From contig CM049311.1 in NCBI GenBank assembly GCA_026874595.1, forward strand, positions 19,175,676 to 19,239,675: a DNA stretch of 64,000 nucleotides, written 5' to 3'. The notes beneath the pieces were generated by a model that searched no databases, was not told the origin of the DNA, and was given only the letters and a program-made list of their open reading frames with translations. How positions within the stretch are numbered: the first letter of the stretch is position 1; every line of letters begins with the position of its first letter. The translations under genes and the position numbers were made by a program. This DNA comes from Sipunculus nudus (Eukaryota; Annelida; Sipuncula; Golfingiida; Sipunculidae). Positions 25,161 to 36,869 of the stretch are shown here, piece after piece.

Positions 25161-25424
25161 GCATGTGAGGGCGTATCTGTGTTTGTGTGCGCCTGTTTCC
25201 TTTGAAGTCCTTTCTGGCTGTAGGATTAATTAGCTAATAAGGCCGAACAGGGTTATGACATCCTTCTGTGCATAACACCTCAGGCAAGTTTTATGGCCCT
25301 TGGACCAGGCGGAGTTCACACTCTCGTTATCAGCATTTCACACCTAGAACCTACTCACCCATACCTCCCCGATACTGTTGCAGGCCCTGGCACTGGGGGA
25401 ATATTTGGCTGGGCAGCGAATGTG

Positions 25425-25934
25425 TTAATGTCAGAGCCAAAAAAGGGTAAACAACTTTTATACGGGTATTCAAAGTTACCTATGAACAGCGGTCGGGAAG
25501 CTAAATATGTCACGATCAGTATAGGTGTTAGGCTAGGGTGTCCAGAGAAAAAAATATAGCTGTTCAAATAAGGAATAAAACAAATATAAAACGGATCCAC
25601 ATAAAAGGTACTGAACATGAAATTATGCTGACGAAACAGCAATGTTTCTTACTGGAGGAAATCGCGGTGTCTTTATGCTTTTATTTATAATTTTAAAGAT
25701 TTTTCCATTTAAAACAAATTAAATTGAAAAAATCCTCAGCAATGCCATTAGCTCATCAATCAAAGAACCAAGAATAGTTTAATTTTTATGATTATATATG
25801 AGCACAGGTCCATCAAAATGGTTTACAAAACTTTTGGTGACTGGAAAATAATGAGAAAAATAAATTATAATGGAATATTAAGTAAAAAAAAATCTGCATT
25901 AATAGATGGCAACAGAGGGCCATGACTAATAGGA
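25425..25934 (+). pseudogene. Tx1/L1-like reverse-transcriptase relic 1 plus tail segment
   Basis: The translated plus strand gives KYVTISIGVRLGCP, then KKIAVQIRNKTNIKRIHIKG and GTEHEIML, matching the RT block of the LINE at 46.9 kb. About a dozen residues after GCP (the SPYLF motif region) are deleted. The same deletion is present in relics 2 and 3. It is followed by the tail segment (agcacaggtccatcaaaatg), after which the exon module expected by order is missing and segment A resumes at about 25935. Confidence 0.65.
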
Positions 25935-27144
25935 TAATAATAATTCGATATCACTAACAATCAAATCAGCAAGCACACGGGAAGACAGACAATAATTACA
26001 AACCGGGCGGTTTCGTGACTTGGAAGGCTGGAAGGGTACTCCAGAAAAACAGGCGGCTGCGAGAAAAGGATTGATTTGATAATTTACGCAAAGCTTTATT
26101 TTTAAATAAAATCTCGAGCTTTTTATTGAGTAAAATCCTTGCAGAAACCGACAAAGAAAAGTGAGAGGTTACATTTGTACTTACTCTGCTTTCAGTCTCC
26201 TGAAATGATCTTAACACTGGTTTCCCGGGTGAACCACTTTGTACAGGGTACGGTTTTTTTCAAACGTTTTCAAAAACACAATCGTTTGATGAACGGATTC
26301 TTTTTTTGTCATATAAATAGATAATAGTTTTAGACCTACATTGTGTTACTATCCAAATTACAGTTTTTTTCTCTCCTATCGAGTTGCATATGGCTTTATG
26401 GAATGTTCCGTGTTCACCATCGATATTAAGTCAATCACGTTTTCTTTAACGAAAAAATGAAACAATTAACACCGATTTCTTAAAGCTCTATCAAGAGCCA
26501 TATATAAATATTTGGCACAATAACCGACATATCGAAACTACCAGGCTCCAATATCAATTTTGGATGCAAAGCCGTCCGGGTCGGACATACTAGCAGCGTT
26601 GGGCAGTATTATTTTTCCTGTAATCTGGCGTCATTTCTTATTATGTGTATCTGGCTGGTCGTATCCTTTATATTTCTTACAGAATTACTTAAAATGTCTA
26701 GCACAACCGGAAGTATCACTTAGTAGCCAGGGTAAATATTTTGTTATTCCTAGTTAATGCCTCGTTCGTGAGTATACGATTTTAAGTCAGATCCATTCTA
26801 AACAAAAAATAATATTGAATATTTTTATTGCATCACAAATGATCCGCTGAATACAGTTGGACCGCAGATGTGGAGAAATTCTAACATACTCTTTCGTCCT
26901 TTGTACCCGTCAATGAATGATACTAGATACTCTTAATGAAAGGCGGGTTGATAAATGATTTCTATTTCCGAGCTTCATATGCTCCCAAGAAGATGATTGA
27001 AAGATATAAATATTTATACGGCCGGAATCCGAATAAAAGAAAGAGAGAACCTGATGGCACTTATTTCATAGTTGAATTTTATAAAAAAATTATCTTTTAA
27101 TTTGAATATTTGGTCACACATAAGACATGATTAAAATGGTTTAA
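25935..27144. repeat. Segment A, copy 2
   Basis: Starts at gatatcactaacaatcaaatc and aligns along its whole length with 22390-23615. Its end holds the intact TTAA that corresponds to the piggyBac-like insertion site of copy 1. Confidence 0.85.
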
Positions 27145-27870
27145 TGTCAGTGCAAAGAAAAGGTAAACAACTTTTTATAAGAGTATTCAAATTTGCCCCA
27201 TGAAAAACCGTTTTGAATCTAAATATGTCACGATCAGTATAGGTGTTAGGCAAGGGTGTCCAGAAAAAAATAGCTGTTAACATTAGGAATAATACCAATA
27301 TAAACGGATCCACATAACAGGTACTGTATATAATATTATACTGACGAAACAGCACTCTTTATTACTGGAGGAAATCTCGATGAGGCTATAATTGCTTTTA
27401 TTTATTTATTTTAAAAGATTTAAACATTTAAAACAAGTAAAATTAAAATATCATCAGTAATGCCATTAGCTCACCAATCATAGAACCAAGAACATTTTAA
27501 TATATATGATTACATATAAGCACAGGTTTGAATAAAGACATATTTTATCAACGTCAACATGTGCACTACAGGGATTACCTAACCATCAACAGTGTTATGT
27601 AAAAGAAGTTGAACAAGTTAAATGAAAAGGCAATAAAGTATATAAAGTACGATAGCTCCATTAGACCAAGTAGGATTAATATGGTAACATACACTCAAAC
27701 ATTTTTAAAAAATGATTTATTGGAACAACATCACCATAGAGGTGTACCTATGTTTGCAAATGTAAGCAAGTAAAGTGGAGTTTCCAGGTTTGAAGGGGTA
27801 TCTAACCGTTTTGTAGAAATAGAGAGAAATATTATAAAACAGGCGGTCAAATTTTATTTACCTATATGGA
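27145..27870 (+). pseudogene. Reverse-transcriptase relic 2 plus tail segment
   Basis: Shares the GCP-KIAV deletion and the KRIHI/GTE-like block of relic 1, with frameshifts. The tail (agcacaggtttgaat, cagtgttatgtaaaagaagtt, ggtaacatacactcaaa) is shared with 32290-32710 and 37600-37900 and leads directly into the next exon module. Confidence 0.6.
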
Positions 27871-27929
27871 AGTTCCAGCTGATGTGTCAAATCTTTGCAA
27901 TATAACATTTGCTCCTCTTTATTAATTTT

Positions 27930-27954
27930 CTCTCTCTCTCTTTCTTTCCTTCTT

Positions 27955-27986
<32 letters not shown>

Positions 27987-27990
27987 TCTC
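27930..27990. repeat. (CT)n microsatellite
   Basis: The equivalent of the CT tract of each array unit, expanded here. Confidence 0.9.
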
Positions 27991-28133
27991 TTGGATTGTA
28001 ACTAGAAATACTTACCCGCCGGAATATAATATCAGGAAATGAATATATCCTATGAAAGTGACTTTGTCGTTCTTTTAACATTTTTATATACTGCCACTCG
28101 ACTGAAATAATAACATGAACAAATTTAGCTTAC

Positions 28134-28256
28134 CATCATATGGAACACAACATTGCCTATCCGTCCCCCCGGCACACAGGCCTGGCTTGTATTCTCCGTT
28201 TTCACATTTTGTGGGAGGGAAATGGCACACACCCTTCACGTTCTTACAGTCTTCGT
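28134..28256 (-). CDS. Cys-rich module exon, diverged copy 23
   Basis: Still exactly 123 nt and phase 1-1, with all six Cys, a gtaagc donor and a ctttcag acceptor. Much of the rest has changed: residues 1-3 are DED-like around the first Cys, S8K removes the first sequon, the segment after the second Cys reads HFPPTK, T19E removes the second sequon, and GGPTN becomes AGGTD. Retention of length, frame and cysteines despite this divergence suggests it was under constraint. Confidence 0.8.
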
Positions 28257-28415
28257 CTGAAAGTAATTAAAAAAAGTTTACAATGTTAGGTTTCCGATAA
28301 CTGCAGTTTGCATGTCCATTTACATTCATAACCACTAAATACCATTTTCGAGCAGTTCCTTCCGCAGACTGAACATATATGCAACAAATCAAACCAATCA
28401 AAGAAGTTTCTCTTA

Positions 28416-29068
28416 AATCAGACAACCATTATATTAATCTCTAATGCAAATCGCATACATTGAAATCCAGAAGATTAATAATAGGATATCACAAACAATC
28501 AAATCAGCGAGGACACAAGAGGACAGAAAATAATATACAAACAGGACGGGGCTGTGATTTGGAAGGCACAAAGGTTAGACCAGGAAAGTAGCTGCCAGCG
28601 AGGAAAAAGTTTAATTTAATTTAGTACGAAAAGCTTTTTTTTTAAATAAAATTGAGAGCTTTTTATTGAGTAAATAACTTGCAAAATCCGACAAAAAATG
28701 TTGATGTTGCAATTGTACTAACTCTACCTACAGTCTCCTGAAATGATCTTAACACTGGTTTTAACGGGTAAACCATTTTGTACAGCTTACGTTTTTCAAA
28801 AGTTTTCAAAAACACAATCGTTTTGATGAACAGATCCAAGTCTTGTCATATTGTATTAGACCTACTCAGTTTTATTATCGAAAATACTGTTTCTTCTCTC
28901 GCATACATGTGCAAATGGATATATATTGAATTTTCCCTGTTCCACATCGGAATTTATGCAATCGCGCTTTGTATGACGACAAAATTGAAAAGTTAACACT
29001 GATTTCTTAAAGTTCTATAAAGAGACACATATCAAGAATCACAAACATATAGAAACTACCTCGCTTCA
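28416..29068. repeat. Segment A, copy 3 (truncated)
   Basis: Aligns with the first half of segment A up to actacctcgcttcaa, where similarity stops at the border of the AT-rich block. Confidence 0.8.
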
Positions 29069-32000
29069 ACTGTTAAAATAAGCAATATTATAAATATAAA
29101 ACGGTTCGGTTGTTTGATAGGCGATAATCGGAGATTTTAAAGGCTGTCCTATACATTAACAAACGGCATGTGTTGATTGTTTATCATGTACAGCATGTTA
29201 ACAGTTTGATAGTTTAATTCCTGTCAGGGAGATACCTATCAAGATGACACATGATATACTGCTTAATGTACTTAGATCTTTCTTCAGAACTGTAACACTT
29301 TTTTTTCTTAATTTTCTATTGTATTCAACATTAATTATAGGATGTACTATGTGTATTTTATTGTCGAAATATTATGAATATGAATCTGACGTTAAGCCTA
29401 AAAAGGTGTTTCAATTTATCTTCGAAGCTTTATATATAAACATATAAATACATATATACATACATACATATATATATTTATACATAATGAATGTCATGTA
29501 CTTGAGCATCATTAATGTTATAAGTATGTTGGCTTGTGGCACTGACACTCTTTTGCCTATATATTTTTTTTTTCAAAATCAGTTTTTCATACATGTCGAC
29601 TTTCAGTCATCAAAATTGAGAAAAATGACATTGAACATGTTTATAAGATATTATAAATTACATGTTATATTTTACATTCATATTATTATGTCATGTGCTT
29701 TTTTTTCTTATTTTCAGAGTGAAGAACTAGAGGGGAATACTTCCGAAGGGATAAATTCGGTTTACATCTATACTTTATTCAACATATAACATATATTGAC
29801 ACCTTTATCTGTTCATTTTTAAAGGGGTGGGGTGATATATATTGCAAAATATTACTGTATAATGATAGATTATTATTTCAGGATATGCACAAGCTTATCT
29901 TGGATATTTTGCCACACATTTTCCTTGTCATTATGATTTCTATATTTTCATGATTTGTGATTGTAATTGTGCGTTTATCACAGTTTATATTGATTTCTTG
30001 TATAAAATATACTATAAACTCATATTATTAATTATTAATTTATATACGTTTATGTTTTTAATATTCATATTAATAAAGCATCAGCATTTTCCTTGTTTTC
30101 TTCCTCTTTTTCTATTATTCTTAAGCCAGTTTCTTGCACAGCAACATGCTATCTACAAAAAAAAGTTCACTTTTATGTAAATAAAGCATAGTAAATTCTC
30201 AGATTACGATTTGACATTTTCAATAAATAACACTGGATGGCACCCCTTTCCACAAAAAAAAAATATATTTATTTATATACTAGGTCTCGGTATCAGTCAG
30301 CTTGTTTAGGTAAAATACGTATTGCAATATACTTAAAAAAAATGTCCGATACTTATTCACGATATCCTTCATTTTTCTTTTTGTATCATCTCTGATATAA
30401 AGCTCTGTGGATAAAAATATTGTTAACAAATAAAGAACGAACGTAATATTATTCCAGCAGTGTCATGGAAATACCAAGAAATACATGCCTTGTCCAGTTG
30501 ATCATACGAGTATATGGGATCTTATTAAAGTCAAGGAAAGTCAACTAAAGAATTAAAAAAGCATCTTAAGCTTAATAAATTACTCGGATTATAATTCAGG
30601 TTAGGTTTGTATGGCTTGTATCTATATTTGTGAGTTGTTTTTGTATTTTGTCGATACAATGATATCATACAGAGCGTACAGGTAACCAAATTGATGTGGC
30701 ATATCAATAACATGTGTCAATATATTGTTACCGCCCTATTTTATACATTGTGTAAATTGTATTCGTAGTATTTTTGTGTTCCTTTTTCAATTTTTGCTGA
30801 ATTGGTCAGTTCTATTTCTTCATTATATCACATGTACAAATAATATATGTTTAGTGTTACTATATTTTCAGAATAAATAATTTATATACATATAGTTATT
30901 ATTTTGTTAATTGTTGAGATCAACAGGTTTGAATGCTTGTTAAGATTAAGAAAGGATCAAGTTTAAGGATAGTGCTTGTGAAAGTATGCAAGACATTACC
31001 ACTGATGCAGAAACCAGACTGCAAATGTTATATGAATCTTCAAAATCTTGTCAAATTATATAATTTACTGTTGAAGTAAATTCCATGTCCATCCCCAATT
31101 TTACATCTTCGGTGATATCTGTATGCTATCTTGGCTGATTTGTGGAAGAAAAAATCAGATGTAATATGTAATCTTGCACTTGGGGAGTTTATTTTGTAAA
31201 CTACCAATGATTTCTTCAAACCTTTTATATTACAATATAGTGCACACATGAATGCAAAAACCAAACATGCTGCTAAGATGATGGCCAAGCAAAACTCTGA
31301 TGCCCAATTTCGACTCATTTTCAGCTCCCGGTGTACCGAGCTATAGACTCCTTAAAGACTGCAAGTAGATTTGCAAATTTTAAATTGTACGTGGGTGTTA
31401 CTATTAGTCTAGTTAGATAGAGTTATTCAAGAGAAACAGTTCCAGAGTTATTTATTTAGAGGAACAGTTCCATGTGTCATACATTAAATTTAATCAAACG
31501 GTTGCTGAGATATTCAAATTTAAAGTTTTCGAAAACCAAAAAAAACATGGAAGGTTACTCATTTGCATATGCAAATTTGCTAATTTCTTAAGCAATATAT
31601 CTGATTACTCATTTGCATATTCAATAATATGCAACAATAGTTTGATAATACAGTAATTGTACGAAAATACTTAAAATTGTAAAATTGCTACAAGAAAACA
31701 GAAGTGGGCACATCTTTTTGCCATGTTTCCTGTCCTTCTGTAGAATTAATAATTTGCCTAATTTGCCTATGTAAATTAGGTTTAATATGCAATACACATA
31801 TTAATTTGCATAATTAGTAAGATGAAATTTTTCAGTTGTAGAGATATTTCTGGAAGAATGGGTTTATCTTCAAATATTTTCAAAATATGAGGGAGTGAAA
31901 TCCGTTTTTTTCTCATTTTTCGGATCCTGGCATGTGCCATTTGAATTTTTGACTAAGTCCAAATAGTATTTGCAATATTTTGCATTGACATTTTCTTACA

Positions 32001-32285
32001 CATGGGGCTGATATCTTCTTTTTTTATCTAAAGTCAAAAACACAATTCATGAAACCTTTAGTTCAAATAGCTTCATATGTTCATTATTTATTAAATAAGA
32101 GGCCATTGAAAAATGAAAAAAGCTCTTTTTTATAATTTTGGGCCGCAATGGTTAAGGATCTTTAAATTGCCGTATCTTCATAACCATTTAACCGATATTC
32201 AAAAACTAAACACCAAAAGATTATCTAAGAAAGCTTTAGCACCTGATGTGCATCGTAAATAAGTTTGAAAATTTCAACAAGATCC
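29069..32285. other. AT-rich block interrupting the duplicated units
   Basis: About 3.2 kb with no match to the neighbouring segments. Open frames here are hydrophobic and AT-driven (29244-29447, 29487-29789). One minus-strand frame at 31040-31318 has a possible N-terminal membrane segment but no recognisable family. From 31550 to 31820 there are several ATTTGCAT octamers, including a perfect palindrome atttgcatatgcaaat. I see no transposon ends. Confidence 0.5.
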
Positions 32286-32711
32286 CTACCAATATTATTT
32301 TTAACCTGTATGATTACATATAAGCACATGTCCAATAAAAATGCTTGAAAAATCATTGGAGAAATAATGACAAATATAAGCTAGAATAGAAAAGTAAGTG
32401 AAGTTTTGCATTAAAAGATTGCAACAGAGGGACAGGAAAATATCCGGAAAGATTTTCGCTTGTATAATGGCATATTTTATCAACATGTGCCCTACAAGGC
32501 TTTACTGTCTCTCAACAGTATTATGTAATAGAAGTTAAATGAAAAGGTAATAAAGTATATGGAGTGTGATAGCTTCATTAGACCATTTGGGATTTAATAT
32601 GGTAACATACACTCAAAACTTTAAACTGTATGATTTATTGGAACAATAATCACTATAGAGGTTTATCTATCTTTGAATGTGTAAGAAAACAAAGTTGAGT
32701 TTTCAGGTGTT
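32286..32711. repeat. Tail segment, copy 3
   Basis: Homologous to 27500-27800: shared ataagcacat-tccaataaaaatg, caacagtattatgtaa, agaccatttgggat, ggtaacatacactcaaa, gaacaataatcactatagagg and gttgagttttcagg. Confidence 0.8.
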
Positions 32712-32870
32712 ATGATGGCAAATATTCAGGGGAAAATATTGGACCGATCTGAGAGTCGACCCCATGTCGGTAGCGCACATGTTCGGCGTTCCAACCGCTT
32801 CGCTGGAAAAGCAAACTTCACTAGCAACACAGTTCGGTCCGCTTTTAAGTCACCCCGTAACACAGGTTTG
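32712..32870. other. Short GC-richer insertion between tail and exon module
   Basis: About 155 bp absent from the paralogous junctions at 2.70 and 27.79 kb. It is flanked by caggtgtt and caggttt, a possible short target duplication. Origin unknown. Confidence 0.5.
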
Positions 32871-33011
32871 ATAGCTTTATCAAACCGTTTTATATACATA
32901 GAGAGAAATATTGTGAAACAGAAGGTCAAAATTTATTTACATAAATGGAAGTTGCAGCTGATGTATCTGATCTTTGCAATATAACATTTGCTCCTCTTTC
33001 ATTAATTTTTC

Positions 33012-33024
33012 TCTCTTTTTTCTT

Positions 33025-33072
<48 letters not shown>
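33012..33072. repeat. (CT)n microsatellite
   Basis: Long CT run in the exon module of copy 24. Confidence 0.9.
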
Positions 33073-33075
<3 letters not shown>

Positions 33076-33378
33076 TGGATTGTAAATAGAAATACCCGCC
33101 CGGAATATAATACCAAGAAAACGAATATATCCTATGAAACTGACCTTGTAGTAGAACGTTATATAACATTACTATATACAAGCGAGAGACAAGATGGCTC
33201 AAACGTAGTTAAACTGAATACAGCAGACAGGCCTCGTCTTAAGAATTTAGTTAAATAATGCACTGTTTATGTCGCGTAGGCTCACAATGTCTTTTCTGTT
33301 TTCTTGCTGTCGTAATAAACTGTGGATATGTCATCCTGCCTCTTGACTGAAATAATAACATGAACAAAATTAGCTTAC

Positions 33379-33501
33379 CATCATATGGAACACAACACTG
33401 CCTATTCGTCTCTCCGCCACATAGGCCCGTCTTGTATTCTCCGTTTGTACAATTTTTGGAGATGTCCTGGCACACACCACTCACGTTCTTACACTTTGAG
33501 T
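33379..33501 (-). CDS. Cys-rich module exon, copy 24
   Basis: Close to the array consensus: N14I and P31E are the changes, both sequons and all six Cys are intact, with donor gtaagc and acceptor ttattccag. It is the most 5' copy seen. The single ~130-bp intron repeat beside it shows the ancestral arrangement before the array form arose. Confidence 0.85.
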
Positions 33502-33665
33502 CTGGAAATAATTAAAAACAAATACAATATTATACTTTCGATACCTGCAGCTTGCATGCCTTGTTACATTCATAACTACTAAATATCATCTTGGAGCAGT
33601 TTCTTCCACAGACCAAACATATATGCAACATATGACACCAATCAAAGACGTTTATCTTAATTCAG

Positions 33666-34445
33666 ACTACTGTTAAATGAATCTCTAATGCAAATCGCAT
33701 ACAATGAAATACAGAAGACTAATAATTGGATATCACTAACAATCAAATCAGCAAGCACACGGGAAGACAGAAGATAATATACAAACAAGGCGGTCCTGTG
33801 ACTAGAAAGGCTGAAAGGGTAGCCCAAGAAAGTAGCTGGCTTCGAGAAAAAGGTTTGTATGATTTATCACGAAAAGCTTTTATCAAATAAAATTGAAAAC
33901 TTTTTATTGAGTAAAATCTTTGCAGAAGCCGACAAACAAAAGTGAGATGTTGCGTTTGTACTTACTCTGCCTACAGTCTCCTGAAATGATCCTAACACTG
34001 GTGAACCCGTTTTTTACAGGTTACTGTTCAAAAACACTATCGTTTGATGAACCAATTCTTGTCTTGTCATATTAACTGATAATTGTATTAGACCTACTGA
34101 GTATTACTATACAAAAAAACTGTTTGTTCTCTCGCATCGATCTGCATATGGATATATCGATTTTTTCCCTGTTCCACATCGATATTTGGTTAATCACGCT
34201 TGCTTTCTTTGACGAAAAAAATGAACAATTAACACCTATTTCTTAAAGCTCTATCAAGAGCCACATTTAAAGATTTGGCACAATTACCGACATATAGAAA
34301 CTACCTCGCTCTAATATCAATTTTAGTTAAAGTAAACACAAGTTTGGATACAAACCCGTCCGGTTCGGACAAATACTAGGACAGTATTATTTTTTTCTGT
34401 AATATGGCGTCATTTATTATTATTCTACCTCGCTGGTCGTATCCC
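33666..34445. repeat. Segment A, copy 4, first part
   Basis: Aligns with segment A from ttcagactac to gctggtcgtatcccttta, where the LINE insertion breaks it. The second part resumes at about 36009 with tttgttacagaagtac and runs to about 36460. Confidence 0.8.
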
Positions 34446-36008
34446 TTTATTTACATGGACATGTCCCATATGTCGGATATGAATACTTACGTATTTATAC
34501 CTATACCGAAAGGCCCAAGAGGTGACCTAACCTGTAGAGATAACTACAGGGATATCTCATTGACGAGTTGTTTCAGCAGATTACTTGATAGTGTTATTAT
34601 TCAGAAAAATGTGAATAAACGTGGCTCTTCCCCACTGCAATAAGCATTTAAGAAGTGGCATTCCAATAAAATGTGCACAGTAGTGCTGAAGGAGGTCATG
34701 TCACATTACATATGGAACGGGTCATCAGTGTGCAGTTTTTTTTGTTGATGCGTCATGCGCTTTTGACAGAATTAATATTCCCAAGCTGTTCCATTTACTC
34801 ATGAAACGCAGTGTTCCACCTACTGTCATTAGAATACTAGCAGATATTTAACAGAGACCTGTTATTAAGACAAAATGGAATGATGTTAAATCTGAACAGT
34901 TTGGTGCTAATAATGGTGTACGCCAAGGGGGTTTATTATCCCCCTTCTGTTAAATATTTATATGGACGAACTTAATAAGGGAATTGGATGTTATATTGGA
35001 AATTATTTTGCTGGTGCTGTTGGCTATATGGACGTTCTTACGCTCTTATGTCCGACTCGGACGGGGCTTCAACAGATGGTTGAAGAGTGTGAAATGTTTG
35101 CTGAATAATTTGCTATGTTATATAACGCAAAGAAAACAAAATGTGTAATTTAAACAGGGTGTATCCAGCTAGATCAGATAAGATCGTTTTAAATAGTGTT
35201 TCCGTAGAATGGCAGGATTCTGTACAGTACTCGGAGAATACAGTAACTTGGAACTTTTTCAGATAACAATGACGTCTTCGGTAAGACAGTCAAATTTATT
35301 ACAAGCTTTTACACCTTAGCGGCGAATTTCGGATATCTGTCTAGCAAGGTTAAAGACAGGCTATTTCACTCTTATTGTTGTTCCTTTTACGGCTGTCATA
35401 TCTGGTTATTAAAACATAAGTCTAGCATAAAACATAAGTTTTGCATAAAACATAAGTCTATCGTTTAAGTACATCATATAATAAGGCTCTGCGTAACCTA
35501 TGGCACCTACCATATAACTCGCACAAGAATATTGTACATTGATTGGCGGGCTCTCCGGCTCTGATAAATATAATTAGCTCACTCTTTATAATTTTTTTTT
35601 AACATGCAGGATGTTGCAAATTTTCTGACAAAGAGAGCTCATTATACCTCAATTGGCGTACTTGGAGGCGACTTACGATATCTGGATAGTAAGATGCACA
35701 ACCATGGAACACAACGCGACATTACAAATATAAAGATACTTAAGAGACAGCTGATGATGGGAACAACATCCATTAATTTAGATTTACTGTCAGAATTGAG
35801 TGAATGCAAAGATGGAATATGTACCTCATAATTGACCTCCGATGAGGTTAAAACGTTAATTGATTTATTATCAACCTATTTTTTAATACTTTCATTTTAA
35901 ACTTTCTTTTTTCTTTCCTTCTTTCTGTATATCTTTCATTTATTTCATATTTTTTTCATTGCATATAATGTTTTGTACTTCCTTGTACGAATAAAGATAT
36001 ACAAATAT
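34446..36008 (+). mobile_element. Degenerate 5'-truncated LINE (CR1-superfamily-like)
   Basis: Frame-shifted RT segments in order: NYRDISLTSCFSRLLDS (about 34540), VDASCAFDRINIPKLFHLLM (34752), NGVRQGG-LLSP (34912), an MDVLTLLCPT region where the YADD box is corrupted (35030), KKTKCVI (35130), and a C-terminal frame at 35604-35831. The 3' end has aataaagatatacaaat. Several frameshifts and stops make it inactive. It sits exactly inside segment A, whose other copies are uninterrupted, which fixes its borders. The clade is my best reading; L2 or Crack are alternatives. Confidence 0.7.
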
Positions 36009-36460
36009 TTGTTACAGAAGTACAACCTCTTGCACAACCGCAAGTATCACTTTGTCGCTAGAGTAAATATTTTTTTCCCTAGTTAGTGCCTCTTTCGTGG
36101 GTCTACAATTGTAGGTCAGATCCATTCTAAACAAAAAAAAAATATTTGAATATTTTATTGCATCAAAAAGACCCGTTACCTACAGTTGGACCCCAGATCT
36201 TAAGAAATTCCAACATACTCTTTCGTCCTTTGTACCCATCAATGAATGAAACTAGTTACTCTTCATGAAAGGTGGGTTGGTGATAAGTATATATTTCCAA
36301 GCTTTAATTGCTCTCAAGACGTTGAATGAAAGATATACATATTTACGCTGCTAAAATTCCGACTAAACGAAAGAGTAAACCTGATGACACTTATTTTATA
36401 GTGAATTTTCATTTTAAAAAATATCTTTTGATTGAAAATTTGGTAAATATTTTTTTTATG
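36009..36460. repeat. Segment A, copy 4, second part
   Basis: Continues segment A after the LINE: caagtatcactttg, ttaggtcagatccattctaaac, ctttcgtcctttgtacccat and aaaggtgggttggtg. Confidence 0.8.
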
Positions 36461-36869
36461 TCAGTGAAAAAAGGTAAACAATAACGTGTTTTCAAAGTTG
36501 CCCCCTTGTACAGCGGTTTGGAACATAAATATGTCACGATCACTATAGGTGTTAGGCAAGGGTTTCAAAAAAATATAGCTGTTAAAATTAGGACTAATAC
36601 CTATATAAAACGGATCCACATAACAGGCTTTGAATACAAAATTATGCTGAAAAAAAAGTACGGTTTCTTACTGGAGGAAATCTTGATGGCCAAGGCTATA
36701 ATTGCTCTTATTTATTTTTTAAAAAGATTTTTCCATCAATGCTTGAAAAAAATCAATTGTGATTGGAGAATAATAAGAAATATAAATTATAATAGAATAT
36801 TTTGCAAAATAAAATATTCCATTAATAGATTACAAAAGAGGGACAGCGATATAGCGGAAAAAAATTTTG
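36461..36869 (+). pseudogene. Reverse-transcriptase relic 3 plus partial tail
   Basis: Reads KYVTITIGVRQG, a junction with the same deletion as relics 1 and 2, then IAVKIRTNTYIKRIHITG and EYKIML. An in-frame stretch (36506-37054) is open by chance across relic, tail and the resumed segment A. The exon module expected after the tail is missing. Confidence 0.6.

Larger units (their letters stand above)
23616..25424. mobile_element. piggyBac-like non-autonomous transposon, 1.8 kb
   Basis: Flanked by TTAA on both sides (23612-23615 and 25425-25428). The ends are imperfect inverted repeats: CACTTTCGCCGCC on the left, and CACATTCGCTGCC on the right when reverse-complemented. Near the left end two direct copies of an imperfect palindrome (atgacgtgtatactcgtcat, atgacgggtatactcgtcat) occur 46 bp apart. 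The paralogous segment at 27141-27144 keeps one TTAA with matching sequence on both sides, so it is the empty site. No transposase is visible. TTAA targeting fits piggyBac; other TTAA-targeting families are possible. Confidence 0.75.

Noticed and set aside
24919-25233. Frames with Tyr-Ile repeats
   Set aside because: Translation of the (TA)n tract.
25996-26217. Minus-strand frame in segment A
   Set aside because: The frame is not kept in the other copies of segment A and has no Cys or motif pattern.
29244-29789. Hydrophobic plus-strand frames
   Set aside because: Composition is that of AT-rich DNA (Ile, Leu, Phe, Tyr), with no family signature or splice support.
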